Shown in pieces: positions 8,156-16,823 of a DNA stretch of 64,000 nt. How positions within the stretch are numbered: the first letter of the stretch is position 1; every line of letters begins with the position of its first letter. Under the pieces are notes generated by a model. The model searched no databases. It was not told where the DNA came from and was given only the letters and a program-made list of their open reading frames with translations. The DNA lies in assembly GCF_009866805.1 (NCBI RefSeq), contig NZ_SIZW01000040.1, forward strand, positions 496,001 to 560,000, in the 5' to 3' direction. A program made the translations under genes and the position numbers. This stretch comes from Schauerella aestuarii (lineage in GTDB: Bacteria > Pseudomonadota > Gammaproteobacteria > Burkholderiales > Burkholderiaceae_B).

Positions 8156-8869
8156 TCACACGCCCAGCAACTCATTCAAGGTGTCTTGTTTTTCCGCCAG
8201 CGCCGATGCATCGAAGTGTTCGACGATGCGGCCATGCTCCATCACGTAGAAGCGATCGGCCAGGGGGGCGGCGAAATGGAAGTTCTGTTCGACCATGACG
8301 ATCGTGTAGCCGCGGCTCTTGAGCGTCTTGATCATGCGTGCCAATGCCTGCACGATCACGGGCGCCAGACCTTCCGAAATTTCGTCCAGCAGCAGCAGAT
8401 TGGCGCCGGTGCGCAGAATGCGTGCGACCGCCAGCATCTGCTGTTCGCCGCCAGACAGGCGGGTGCCTTGCGAATGGCGCCGCTCCTGCAGGTTGGGGAA
8501 CATCTCGTAGATTTCGGACAGCGACATGCCGCCGCCCAGCGCGCCGACAGGCGGGGGCAGAAGAAGATTTTCCTCGCACGACAGGCTGGAGAAGATGCCG
8601 CGTTCTTCCGGGCAATAACCGATGCCCAGATGCGCAATCTTGTACGTGGGCAAGCCGATGCTTTCGGTGCCGTGAATGCACACCGAACCTTTGCGCGAGC
8701 CGGTGAGGCCGAGGATCGCGCGCAGGGTGGTTGTGCGGCCGGCACCGTTGCGGCCGAGCAGGGTCACGACTTCGCCGGGTGCGACGGTCAGATCCACGCC
8801 ATGCAGAATATGGGACTCCCCATACCAGGCTTGCAGGCCGCGGATCTGGAGAGCGGCGGTGGTCGTCAT
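8156..8869 (-). CDS. livF: LivF-type ABC ATPase with Arg replacing the Walker A Lys
   Basis: A 237-residue ATPase of normal LivF length. Signature LSGGEQQ (138-144) and Walker B LLLLDE are intact, but the P-loop reads GRNGAGRTT (39-47): Arg45 stands where ABC ATPases have the phosphate-binding Lys. The codon was re-read on the complementary strand and is CGC, so this is what the sequence shows. In characterised ABC proteins Lys-to-Arg here usually greatly reduces hydrolysis; this may be a clade-specific variant or leave LivG as the main active site. The gene overlaps livG by 4 bp. Confidence 0.93.
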   Translation of the reverse strand: MTTTAALQIRGLQAWYGESHILHGVDLTVAPGEVVTLLGRNGAGRTTTLRAILGLTGSRKGSVCIHGTESIGLPTYKIAHLGIGYCPEERGIFSSLSCEENLLLPPPVGALGGGMSLSEIYEMFPNLQERRHSQGTRLSGGEQQMLAVARILRTGANLLLLDEISEGLAPVIVQALARMIKTLKSRGYTIVMVEQNFHFAAPLADRFYVMEHGRIVEHFDASALAEKQDTLNELLGV

Positions 8870-9639
8870 GCGTGGGCCCCTTGCAAGGCGCCGTCGGTGG
8901 TGCCCATATAGGCTTCCATGACAGCGGGATTTTTGGAGACGCTGGCGTACGGCCCTTCGGCGAGCACGGCGCCGCGCGCAAGCACGGTAATCGTGTCGGC
9001 GATCGAGGACACCACGTTCATATTGTGTTCGACCATGAGAATGGTGCGGCCCACCGACACGCGCTTGATCAACTTGGTCACGCGGTCGACGTCTTCGTGC
9101 CCCATACCCTGTGTGGGCTCGTCGAGCAGCATGAGCTCCGGCTCCATCGCCATCGTGGTCGCGATCTCGAGCGCGCGCTTGCGGCCGTAGGGCAGATTGA
9201 CGGTCATTTCGTCCGCGAACTCGGCGAGGTCGACGGTTTCCAATAGCGCACGGGCCGGCGCGTCGAGATGCTTCAGACGCAGATCGCTTTGCCAGAATCG
9301 GTAGGACAGGCCCGTGGCACGCTGCAGACCGATGCGCACGTTTTCCAGCACCGTGAGATGGGGAAACACCGCCGAGATCTGAAACGAGCGGATGATGCCG
9401 CGCCGCGCGATCTGCGCGGGACGTTCGCCAGTGATGTCGGCGCCATTGAACAGGATCTGCCCACGCGTGGGCGTGAGGAATTTGGTCAATAAATTGAAGC
9501 AGGTGGTCTTGCCGGCCCCATTGGGACCGATCAAGGCATGGATCTGACCGCGCTTGACGTTCAGATCGACATTATTGACCGCGACGAAACCACGAAACTC
9601 TTTGGTCAGGCCACGCGTTTGCAGGATTGTCTCGTCCAT
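8866..9639 (-). CDS. livG: LivG-type ABC transporter ATPase
   Basis: A 257-residue ATPase, first gene of the minus-strand liv operon. Walker A GPNGAGKTT (38-46) is canonical. The signature reads LPYGRKR (149-155) and Walker B LMLLDEPTQGMG, a variant of the more common LivG LAYGQQR/DEPAAGM. With LivF carrying an Arg P-loop, this subunit probably provides at least one fully competent catalytic site. The ATG at 9639 is preceded by seven A residues and a hairpin, with no recognisable Shine-Dalgarno sequence. Confidence 0.95.
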   Translation of the reverse strand: MDETILQTRGLTKEFRGFVAVNNVDLNVKRGQIHALIGPNGAGKTTCFNLLTKFLTPTRGQILFNGADITGERPAQIARRGIIRSFQISAVFPHLTVLENVRIGLQRATGLSYRFWQSDLRLKHLDAPARALLETVDLAEFADEMTVNLPYGRKRALEIATTMAMEPELMLLDEPTQGMGHEDVDRVTKLIKRVSVGRTILMVEHNMNVVSSIADTITVLARGAVLAEGPYASVSKNPAVMEAYMGTTDGALQGAHA

Positions 9640-9648
9640 TTTTTTTGC

Positions 9649-9683
9649 GCCGCAACGGGTACTTTTCTTTTAGTCGTTGCGGC
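9649..9683 (-). promoter_or_regulatory. Leader hairpin or operator directly upstream of livG
   Basis: A perfect 9-bp inverted repeat, GCCGCAACG / CGTTGCGGC, with a 17-nt spacer ends 9 bp before the livG start codon. On the transcript it is followed by an A-run, so it is not a terminator. It could be a protein-binding site or an RNA structure controlling initiation. Confidence 0.45.
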
Positions 9684-9788
9684 AAGAATACGGACGTCAG
9701 ACGCGCATTGCTATGCGGGTTTGTCATAGGTGCGGTGCAACGTGAACGATCGCCATGCCGTCACGAACGGCGCTCGAATCGGCAGGCG

Positions 9789-10433
9789 TCAGGCGGCGTT
9801 GGCGGCGGTTTTGTGCTTGTACTCGCACAAATCCTCAATGCCGCATTGCGGGCATTTGGGCTTGCGTGCCACGCACACATAGCGCCCATGCAGGATGAGC
9901 CAATGGTGGGCGTCCAGCAGAAAGTCGCGGGGCACGAATCGCATAAGCTTATGCTCGACTTCGACCACATTCTTGCCCAATGCAAGATGCGTGCGGTTGG
10001 CGACGCGAAAGATATGCGTATCCACCGCCATGGCGGCTTCGCCGAATGCCGTGTTGAGCACGACGTTGGCGGTTTTTCGGCCCACTCCCGGCAGGCTTTC
10101 AAGCGCCTCGCGGGTTCGCGGGACGTCGCCCGCATACGTATCGAGCAGGATGCGGCACGTGGCCACGACGTTCTTGGCTTTGGTTTTGTACAGGCCGATG
10201 GTTTTGATGCGTTCGGCCACGCCTTCCACGCCCAAGTCGAACAACCCTTGCGGTGTGCCATGCTCGGGAAAGAATCGGCGCGTGGCGAGGTTGACCGATT
10301 TGTCCGTCGCCTGTGCCGAAAGCAGCACCGCGATGAGCAACTGGAATGGCGTGTCGTATTCGAGTTCGGTCTTGGGGCTGGGATTGGCGGCGCGCAGGCG
10401 CGTGAAAATTTCCAGTCGCTTTTGCGCGTTCAT
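9789..10433 (-). CDS. nth: Endonuclease III, DNA base-excision repair glycosylase/AP lyase
   Basis: A 214-residue enzyme, typical for Nth. It removes oxidised pyrimidines and cleaves AP sites. Visible features are the helix-hairpin-helix [14 protein letters not shown], the catalytic Asp in the [11 protein letters not shown] motif, and the C-terminal [4Fe-4S] ligand pattern C-x6-C-x2-C-x5-C ([17 protein letters not shown]). The start overlaps the end of rnfB by 4 bp. The rnfB-nth pairing is seen in many proteobacteria. A short untranslated stretch separates its stop from the livG leader. Confidence 0.96.
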   Translation of the reverse strand: MNAQKRLEIFTRLRAANPSPKTELEYDTPFQLLIAVLLSAQATDKSVNLATRRFFPEHGTPQGLFDLGVEGVAERIKTIGLYKTKAKNVVATCRILLDTYAGDVPRTREALESLPGVGRKTANVVLNTAFGEAAMAVDTHIFRVANRTHLALGKNVVEVEHKLMRFVPRDFLLDAHHWLILHGRYVCVARKPKCPQCGIEDLCEYKHKTAANAA

Positions 10434-11038
10434 GGCCGGCGTTGCTCTCGACGCGCACGCGCCTGCGCCAGGGCCTGGGCGATGGCGGCGCGTTTTTTGT
10501 CGACGGCCTCATCGTCGGCCGGCGCCACCGGCACGTCGGCGGCCGCGCGCGCGCGCTGCTGGCGTGTCAGATAGGCACGATGCCGCTGCCGGCCGAGGGC
10601 TGCATCGTCGGCCGTCCATGCCCGGCCCGCCGGCACCATGCTGATGCAATCGACCGGACAGGGTGCAACGCACAGATCGCATCCGGTGCACACGTCGGGC
10701 AGAATCGTATGCATGCGCTTATTGGCGCCGACGATCGCATCGACCGGGCACGCCTGAATGCAGAGCGTACAGCCGATGCAATGCGCTTCGTCGATCACCG
10801 CCACCTGCAAGGGCACCGGCCGCCCGCGGCTCAGGTCGAGCGGCGGCGCGGGCACATCGAGTACATCGGCCAAGGCTTGCACGCCGGCTTGTCCGCCCGG
10901 CGGGCAGCGATCGATGGGCGCGCCATCTTCGGCCATGGCCGCGGCGTACGGACGGCACCCGTCATAGCCGCATTGCCGGCATTGGGTCTGGGGCAGTCGG
11001 GCGTCGAGCCGGTCGATCAGTAAAGCAACAGCGGTCAC
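10430..11038 (-). CDS. rnfB: Soluble RnfB-like polyferredoxin
   Basis: A 202-residue iron-sulfur protein. The N-terminal [13 protein letters not shown] motif matches the RnfB 4Fe-4S (Fer4_7-like) domain. Two further ferredoxin clusters follow: [12 protein letters not shown] and [12 protein letters not shown]. The hydrophobic N-terminal anchor of classical RnfB is missing and no other rnf gene is in the window, so it is probably a soluble electron carrier. The start is a GTG at 11038 without a clear ribosome site. It precedes nth with a 4-bp overlap and may supply electrons or clusters, which is speculative. Confidence 0.88.
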   Translation of the reverse strand: MTAVALLIDRLDARLPQTQCRQCGYDGCRPYAAAMAEDGAPIDRCPPGGQAGVQALADVLDVPAPPLDLSRGRPVPLQVAVIDEAHCIGCTLCIQACPVDAIVGANKRMHTILPDVCTGCDLCVAPCPVDCISMVPAGRAWTADDAALGRQRHRAYLTRQQRARAAADVPVAPADDEAVDKKRAAIAQALAQARARREQRRP

Positions 11039-11047
11039 AAGGAAAAC

Positions 11048-12274
11048 TCAAGCGTGGTCGTGGATGAAGGCCGCAATTTTCGGATAGACGAGGGTGCGCC
11101 AGCGACGGCCCGAGAAGATGCCGTAATGGCCGCAATCCGGCGCGGTGAAATGCTGCTTGTCGCCTGCGGGGATATTGGCGCACAACTTCTGCGCCGCGCG
11201 CGTCTGGCCTTGACCGGAGATGTCGTCCAACTCGCCTTCGACGGTGAGCAGGGCAACGTTCTCGATGGCCGACGGATCGACGGTGACGCCGTCCACCTGC
11301 CACAGTCCGCGCGGCAGTTGATACTCCTGGAACACCATGCGGATCGTGTCGAGATAGAACTCCGCAGGCATATCCAGTACGGCGTTGTACTCGTCGTAGA
11401 AGCGGCGGTGGCTTTCGGCATCGCTGTCATCGCCGCGCACGAGATCCTGGTAGAAATCGTAGTGCGACTGCATATGGCGGTCGGGGTTCATCGCCACGAA
11501 GCCGGCGTGCTGCAGAAAGCCCGGATACACACGGCGCCCGACGCCGGGGTGGCGCCCGGGCACCCGATGAATCAGCTGGCTTTCGAACCATTCGAACGGT
11601 TTGGTTTCGGCCAGACTGTTCACCTGCGTGGGTGACTCGCGCGGATCGATCGGCCCGCCCATCATCGTCATGGTCTTGGGCTGGCAGGGGTCGTTCTCCT
11701 GCGCCATCAGCGAGATGGCGGCCAGTACCGGCACCGTGGGCTGACAGACGGAAATCACATGCACGTCCGGGCCGAGCGCGCGGATGAAGTCCTGAATGTA
11801 GTGAACATAATCATTCAGATGAAACGGGCCGGCCGACACGGGCACCATGCGCGCATCGATCCAGTCGGTCACGTACACATCGTGCTCGGGCATCAGCGTG
11901 CGCACGGTATCGCGCAGGAGCGTGGCATGGTGACCCGACAGCGGCGCCACCAGCAGTACGCGCGGATCGGCGGCATGGCCCTTCGGTGTGGCGCGTTCGA
12001 AGTGAATCAGATTGCAGAACGGCTTGGCGACAGCCACGCGCTCCGTGACGGCGACGGTTTTGCCGCCCACCTCGGTCGTCGGCAATTGCCAGGCGGGTTT
12101 CTCGTACTCTTTGCCGATCCGGTGGACGAGTTCGTAGCTGGCGGCGATCTGCCGCGATAGCGGCGTATAGGCCAGCGGACTGAATGGATTGGAAAACAGC
12201 TGCGAGCCCAGGTCGGTAAAGGCAGCGATGGGCGTCAAAAAGGCGCGCTGGATTTCATGCAGTTGATACAGCAT
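11048..12274 (-). CDS. phaZ: Intracellular polyhydroxybutyrate depolymerase
   Basis: A 408-residue protein of the intracellular PHB depolymerase family, which mobilises stored polyhydroxybutyrate in the cytoplasm. The nucleophile is a cysteine in the lipase-box-like segment VISVCQPTVPVLAA (Cys177), as in the Ralstonia-type PhaZ enzymes. No signal peptide is present. GGAAG lies 6 bp before ATG 12274. It lies 9 bp upstream of rnfB and 47 bp downstream of fpr on the same strand. No phaC synthase is in the window. Confidence 0.92.
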   Translation of the reverse strand: MLYQLHEIQRAFLTPIAAFTDLGSQLFSNPFSPLAYTPLSRQIAASYELVHRIGKEYEKPAWQLPTTEVGGKTVAVTERVAVAKPFCNLIHFERATPKGHAADPRVLLVAPLSGHHATLLRDTVRTLMPEHDVYVTDWIDARMVPVSAGPFHLNDYVHYIQDFIRALGPDVHVISVCQPTVPVLAAISLMAQENDPCQPKTMTMMGGPIDPRESPTQVNSLAETKPFEWFESQLIHRVPGRHPGVGRRVYPGFLQHAGFVAMNPDRHMQSHYDFYQDLVRGDDSDAESHRRFYDEYNAVLDMPAEFYLDTIRMVFQEYQLPRGLWQVDGVTVDPSAIENVALLTVEGELDDISGQGQTRAAQKLCANIPAGDKQHFTAPDCGHYGIFSGRRWRTLVYPKIAAFIHDHA

Positions 12275-12321
12275 CGGTTCGCTTCCAAAAAGGACTGCGG
12301 GGCAAGGCGCAGGAGGCGCAA

Positions 12322-13101
12322 TTACCAGTAATTCTCGACGGCCAGATTGCCGGGGATACCCCGGCGTCCGGGCGCAAAACCCCGATCAGCTAGCAGTTTG
12401 CGCGCCGCGCTCAGCATCTCGGGGTTGCCGCACAGCATAATCTTCGCCTGCGCCGGATCCAGGGGCAGACCGGCGAGGGCTTCGAGCCGCCCATCTTCGA
12501 TCAGCGTGGTGAGGCGCGCTTGCGGCAGGTCGCCCGACGGCTCGCGGGTGGCGATCGGCAGATACACCAGACGGGCGGAATCCACCGGCGGCGCATCGCG
12601 CCAGCCCCTTATCGTGTCGGCATACGCCAACTCTTCCAGGTGCCGTACGCCATGCACCAATAAGATGCGGCGGTAGCGCCGCCAGGTTTCCGGATCGCGC
12701 AGCAGCGACATATAAGCCGACAGGCCGGTACCGGTGGCAAGCAGCCACAGATCGCCTTCGGGTGCGAAGCGGTCGAGGGTCAAAAACCCGAACGGCGTTT
12801 TGTCGATGTAGATCGCATCGCCCGGCTGCAAAGCGGCCAGCCGCGGGCTGAATTCGCCGTCGGGCACCACGATGGAGTAGAACTCCAGGCCCGCGTCGCC
12901 GGGGGCGGTCACCATCGAGTAGGCGCGCCAGAGTGTGGGCGGCCCTTCGGGATCGTCCAGCGCCGGCAGGCCCAGGCGCGCGAACTGGCCCGCCTGGTAG
13001 ACGTAGCCGGCATCGCGCGTGGTGCGCAGCGAGAAGAGCTTATCCGCCACCCAGGTATCGACTGCGGTGACGGTTTGGCGGGTGTACTTGGCGTCGGTCA
13101 T
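12322..13101 (-). CDS. fpr: Ferredoxin/flavodoxin-NADP+ reductase
   Basis: A 259-residue FAD enzyme of the bacterial FPR type that moves electrons between NADPH and ferredoxin or flavodoxin. The FAD-binding motif RAYSM and the nucleotide-binding GTGLSAYMSLLRDPETW are visible, and the chain ends in an aromatic residue (ENYW), as in many FPRs. It lies 15 bp downstream of fdxA, so reductase and ferredoxin are probably co-transcribed partners. Confidence 0.94.
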   Translation of the reverse strand: MTDAKYTRQTVTAVDTWVADKLFSLRTTRDAGYVYQAGQFARLGLPALDDPEGPPTLWRAYSMVTAPGDAGLEFYSIVVPDGEFSPRLAALQPGDAIYIDKTPFGFLTLDRFAPEGDLWLLATGTGLSAYMSLLRDPETWRRYRRILLVHGVRHLEELAYADTIRGWRDAPPVDSARLVYLPIATREPSGDLPQARLTTLIEDGRLEALAGLPLDPAQAKIMLCGNPEMLSAARKLLADRGFAPGRRGIPGNLAVENYW

Positions 13102-13116
13102 CGGCCGGTGATCGGC

Positions 13117-13440
13117 TTAACGCTCGAGATGCTGCAGTTTGTCCGGTACGCCGTTCCACTCGTCGGCATCGGGCAGCGGCTTTTTCGCGCGGCTGATCGA
13201 CTTGAACTCGCTGGACAGTTCGGCGTTGAGCGCGATGAACGCGAGCTGATCCTGCGGCACGTCTTCTTCAGCGAAGATGGCGTTGGCAGGGCACTCGGGA
13301 ATGCACACCGCGCAATCGATGCATTCGTCGGGATCGATGATCAGAAAGTTTGGGCCTTCGCGAAAACAGTCGACCGGGCATACGTCCACACAGTCGGTGA
13401 ACTTGCATTTGATACAGTTTTCGGTGACGACATGGGTCAT
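13117..13440 (-). CDS. fdxA: FdxA-type [3Fe-4S][4Fe-4S] ferredoxin
   Basis: A 107-residue ferredoxin of standard FdxA size. The N-terminal cluster ligands are C-x2-C and FTDC..CP ([17 protein letters not shown]), followed by [12 protein letters not shown], the pattern of seven-iron ferredoxins. GGAG is placed 8 bp before ATG 13440. It leads the fdxA-fpr pair and is divergent from pncB across a 161-bp gap containing inverted repeats. Confidence 0.96.
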   Translation of the reverse strand: MTHVVTENCIKCKFTDCVDVCPVDCFREGPNFLIIDPDECIDCAVCIPECPANAIFAEEDVPQDQLAFIALNAELSSEFKSISRAKKPLPDADEWNGVPDKLQHLER

Positions 13441-13504
13441 GCGGTACTCCGGTCCGTGCTTTTTGAGTCAATCTCGCATTTTACCCGGTCGGCGCCGCCA
13501 GGGA

Positions 13505-13538
13505 CCATATAACCCCCTTCATCTATATGGACAGGGGG
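13505..13538. promoter_or_regulatory. Interlocked inverted repeats in the fdxA/pncB divergent gap
   Basis: CCATATA / TATATGG (13505-13511 and 13524-13530) is interleaved with CCCCCT / AGGGGG (13513-13518 and 13533-13538). The site lies in the only intergenic space between two divergent genes. A TAAAAT hexamer, a possible -10 for fdxA, lies on the minus strand near 13480, without a good -35. The regulator is unknown. Confidence 0.35.
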
Positions 13539-13601
13539 CATAAGACGCCATACCGGGCCTCCTGGCTGTGCTACTGTGTGCGCAAAATACGACAAGACAC
13601 C

Positions 13602-14777
13602 ATGATCATTACCTCGTTACTCGATACGGATCTGTACAAGTTCAGCATGATGCAAGTCGTGCTGCACCATTTCCCGGCGGCGCAGGTGGAGTACCGGTAC
13701 AAATGCCGGACCCCGAATATCGACTTGCGCCCGTATCTGGACGAGATCCGGGCCGAGGTGCACAGCCTGTGCCAGTTGCGGTTCACGACCGATGAACTCA
13801 ACTATCTGAAGAGCCTGCGATTCATCAAGAGCGACTTCGTCGATTTCCTTGAGCTCTTTCACATGCCGGAGCGTTGCATCTCCATCGAGCCGGATGGCCA
13901 TTCGGGCGAGATTGCGATCAACGTCAAAGGGCCGTGGCTGCACACGATTCTGTTTGAGATTCCGGTGCTGGCGATCGTCAACGAGGTGTATTTCCGCAAT
14001 ACGCAGCGCTCACCGCAATGGGAAGAGGGCCGCGAGCGTCTGCAGTCGAAGATGAAACTGGTGATCGACGATCCGGCGCTGGCCGACTTTCGGGTGGCCG
14101 AGTACGGTACGCGCCGGCGGTTCTCCGGCGCCTGGCACGAAGAAGTCGTCACTACCATGAAGGCCCAGATGGGCCAGCATTTCGCCGGCACGAGCAACGT
14201 GCTGCTGGCCAAGCGCCACGGCGTGCTGCCGCTGGGAACGATGGGACACGAGTATCTTCAGGCGTGCCAGGCATTGGGCCCGCGTCTGCGCGATTCGCAG
14301 GTGTACGCCCTCGAAGTCTGGGCGAAGGAATATCGCGGCGATCTGGGTATCGCGCTGTCCGACGTGTATGGCATGAATGCCTTCCTGCGCGATTTCGACA
14401 TGTATTTCTGCAAGCTTTTCGATGGCGCACGGCACGATTCGGGCGATCCGTTCGTCTGGGGCGAACACATGATTCGCCATTACGAACAAAACCGCTGCGA
14501 TCCGCGCACCAAAACGCTGGTGTTTTCCGATAGTCTGACCATTCCGCGCGCCATCGAACTGGCCACGCGGTTTGCCGGCCGTTGCCGCGTGTCGTTCGGT
14601 ATCGGCACCAATCTCACCAACGATCTCGGCCACGAGCCTTTGCAGATCGTGATGAAGATGGTTCGCTGCAATGGCCAGCCGGTGGCGAAGGTATCCGATG
14701 CGCCTGAAAAGACCATGTGCGACGATCCCGCTTATCTGGCGTATCTGCGGCAGGTTTTCGAACTGCCGCCCGCCTGA
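13602..14777 (+). CDS. pncB: Nicotinate phosphoribosyltransferase
   Basis: A 391-residue enzyme of the NAD salvage pathway that converts nicotinate and PRPP (with ATP) to nicotinate mononucleotide. The N-terminus [17 protein letters not shown] and the segments GTMGHEYLQ and [13 protein letters not shown] are characteristic. ATG 13602 was chosen because it gives the conserved N-terminus; an upstream in-frame start adds 25 unrelated residues. The ribosome site is weak. A small GC hairpin without a T-run follows the stop. Confidence 0.96.
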   Translation: MIITSLLDTDLYKFSMMQVVLHHFPAAQVEYRYKCRTPNIDLRPYLDEIRAEVHSLCQLRFTTDELNYLKSLRFIKSDFVDFLELFHMPERCISIEPDGHSGEIAINVKGPWLHTILFEIPVLAIVNEVYFRNTQRSPQWEEGRERLQSKMKLVIDDPALADFRVAEYGTRRRFSGAWHEEVVTTMKAQMGQHFAGTSNVLLAKRHGVLPLGTMGHEYLQACQALGPRLRDSQVYALEVWAKEYRGDLGIALSDVYGMNAFLRDFDMYFCKLFDGARHDSGDPFVWGEHMIRHYEQNRCDPRTKTLVFSDSLTIPRAIELATRFAGRCRVSFGIGTNLTNDLGHEPLQIVMKMVRCNGQPVAKVSDAPEKTMCDDPAYLAYLRQVFELPPA

Positions 14778-14852
14778 CGGCGGCAGGCCGTCATTCTCGC
14801 CGGCCGGGCCGATCTGCGGCACGCCGGCCAACGTGTTTCAACTGGAGGTTTT

Positions 14853-15203
14853 ATGAGCATCAAACGTGTGAACGTCGAGAAACGTCTGTCGGACATGGCG
14901 ATTTACAACGGCGTGGCGTATCTGGCCGGCCAGGTGCCGGACGACGCCACGGCGGACATCACGGGTCAGACCGCGCAGGTGCTGGCGACGATCGATCGCC
15001 TGCTGGCCGAAGCCGGTACCGACAAGACCCGCATTCTGATGGCGCAGATTTTCGTGGCCAACATGAAAGAATTCGATGGCATGAACAAGGCCTGGGACGC
15101 ATGGGTTGCCGCCGGCAATGCGCCTCCGCGCGCCACCGTCGAAGCCCGTCTGGCCAATGCCGACTTCAAGGTCGAAATCGTGGTGACGGCTGCCGTCGGC
15201 TGA
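14853..15203 (+). CDS. ridA: RidA-family enamine/imine deaminase
   Basis: A 116-residue YjgF/YER057c/UK114 (RidA) family protein. Members hydrolyse reactive enamine/imine intermediates from PLP enzymes. The conserved core AYLAGQVPDD and the C-terminal PPRATVEARLANADFKVEIVV are present, including the Arg of the active-site region. A good ribosome site (GGAGG) lies upstream of ATG 14853. It appears monocistronic, downstream of pncB. Some RidA subgroups lack deaminase activity, so the exact substrate is open. Confidence 0.9.
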   Translation: MSIKRVNVEKRLSDMAIYNGVAYLAGQVPDDATADITGQTAQVLATIDRLLAEAGTDKTRILMAQIFVANMKEFDGMNKAWDAWVAAGNAPPRATVEARLANADFKVEIVVTAAVG

Positions 15204-15229
15204 TACGGCGGGCTGGGGTGAACGGAGCG

Positions 15230-15748
15230 TTATCCCGTTTGCGACAGCGCCAGGGTGGCCGCCATCAGGCCCCCCAGATTCATGCACTCGGTGCGCGCAA
15301 GCGTGCCGATTTTTTTGGGCGCGAGGATTTGCGCGGGCGTTTGTGCGCCGAGATTGACGATCAGCGGGTCGCCCACGGCCTGCAGCCGCCATCCTGCGCA
15401 GATGCGCGCCATCTGCCGCGCCGCGCCCGAGCCATCGCTGCCCGCGCTGACCGCCAGCGCGTACGGGCGTCCGGCCAAGCGATCCAGCACAGGGTAGTAG
15501 CAGCGGTCGAAGAACGCTTTCATTTCGCCGGATACCGTCGCCAGGTTTTCCGGCGCGCAAAACAGGTAGCCGTCGGCGTGAAGCAGATCGTCGGCCGAGG
15601 CGAGCGTCGCAGGCTGACGGGCGACCGCGACCTGATCGGCCGCCGCCATTTCCGCAAGCGTGGCCGCTGCGCCCTCGGCCAGCGCCTGTGCCATCTGTTC
15701 GGCCGCGCCCGTACGCGAATGCCACACGATCAGCAGGCGCGCGCTCAT
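15230..15748 (-). CDS. Flavodoxin-like / NAD(P)H-dependent FMN oxidoreductase
   Basis: A 172-residue protein with a flavodoxin-like fold. The N-terminal LLIVWHSRTGAAEQMA matches the FMN phosphate loop, and YLFCAPENLATVSGEMKAFFDRCYY matches the flavin-edge loop of flavodoxin/WrbA-like proteins. It overlaps the upstream mtfA-like gene by 4 bp (ATGA), so the two form a small operon. The physiological partner is not evident. Confidence 0.8.
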   Translation of the reverse strand: MSARLLIVWHSRTGAAEQMAQALAEGAAATLAEMAAADQVAVARQPATLASADDLLHADGYLFCAPENLATVSGEMKAFFDRCYYPVLDRLAGRPYALAVSAGSDGSGAARQMARICAGWRLQAVGDPLIVNLGAQTPAQILAPKKIGTLARTECMNLGGLMAATLALSQTG

Positions 15749-16692
15749 GCCGGCGGTAACGCTGCGGGGGCGGCGCCGTCAGGAAGGGCCTGAGGGGCCT
15801 GACGGGCTGCATCGGCCCCATCGAGGGCGACAGGCTTATCCGGCGCATCGGCATCATCGGCCGCCAATCGGCGCAGGGGTTCCTGCCGGTAGTACTGCTC
15901 CAGCAAGGCAAACCATTGCGGAAGCGCGGCGGCGAGCGGTTCCGGATCGGTAAAGAAATGCTCCGAGCTGACAGCGAAGAATTCGGCTTCGTCAGTGGCG
16001 GCATAGGGGTCCAGCGGCAGAGCGGCGTAGTACACGTCGGCATCGGGGCCTTCCGGGTCGACGTCGGACGGGATGCTGGATTCGGTGCGTTCAAGCATCT
16101 GGACGAAGCTGTCGTAGCTGGCCTCGAGCACGCGGCGCCACAGCCGGGGGCTCAATTCGCGATGGGCGTGCAGGCTGGGCATGCCGTCGGCATCGCCGCC
16201 GTGCAGGTCGAGCTTGTGCGCGAATTCGTGGATCACCACATTGAAGGCATCGGTGTGCTGGCTTGCGTCCGACCAGGACAGCACAATGGGGCCGCCCTCC
16301 CAGGCTTCGCCGGCCGCCTCCTCGACGTACTCGTGGGTCACGCCATCATCGTCCACCTGAGAGCGGGGGATGGCGAAGCCCCCCGGGTAAACGATGATCT
16401 CGTTCCAGCCTTCGTACAACGTCGGATCCAGATGCAGGATCGGCAGCGCGGCCTGGGCGGCGATCGCCAGACGCATGGCGTCCGTGAGTTCGAGGCCTTG
16501 GGCGCCGTTCATGGTTTTGCTGGCGAGCAACCAGGCCGTACGCCCGCGCAAAGCCTCGCGCTCCGCAGCATCGAGCGCCGCGAGAAACGGGTATGCGGCC
16601 AGCAACGCCGACCAGCGGTCAGGGTCGATACGGGACTGCATGTCGGCGACCTCGGCGGTGCGGGCGCCGCGTCCTTTGAGCCAACGCAACAT
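15745..16692 (-). CDS. mtfA: MtfA-family (M90) zinc metallopeptidase
   Basis: A 315-residue protein related to E. coli MtfA, a zinc peptidase that also binds the repressor Mlc. The zinc motif is NVVIHEFAHKLD (HExxH), preceded by the conserved ILHLDPTLYEGWNEIIVYPGGF region. The C-terminal tail (about 30 residues) is Ala/Pro/Asp-rich and not conserved. ATG 16692 was chosen because AAGGAA precedes it; a longer frame to 16797 would run into the relA promoter region. It is divergent from relA with a 131-bp gap and overlaps the flavodoxin gene. Confidence 0.85.
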   Translation of the reverse strand: MLRWLKGRGARTAEVADMQSRIDPDRWSALLAAYPFLAALDAAEREALRGRTAWLLASKTMNGAQGLELTDAMRLAIAAQAALPILHLDPTLYEGWNEIIVYPGGFAIPRSQVDDDGVTHEYVEEAAGEAWEGGPIVLSWSDASQHTDAFNVVIHEFAHKLDLHGGDADGMPSLHAHRELSPRLWRRVLEASYDSFVQMLERTESSIPSDVDPEGPDADVYYAALPLDPYAATDEAEFFAVSSEHFFTDPEPLAAALPQWFALLEQYYRQEPLRRLAADDADAPDKPVALDGADAARQAPQALPDGAAPAALPPA

Positions 16693-16823
16693 AAATGGGC
16701 TTCCTTGGGGGCTTGCGCGCCCGGTTTGGGGGCTTCGGTCGGGCGCGTGCCTAGTGTAGAGTGTCGGCAACAACCGGTTCCGCGCGTCCTGCGGCAAATT
16801 TTAGTCCTTACACCGCTCCCGCG

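Noticed and set aside
14774-14793. Terminator after pncB
   Set aside because: A 7-bp GC hairpin directly at the stop lacks a T-run.
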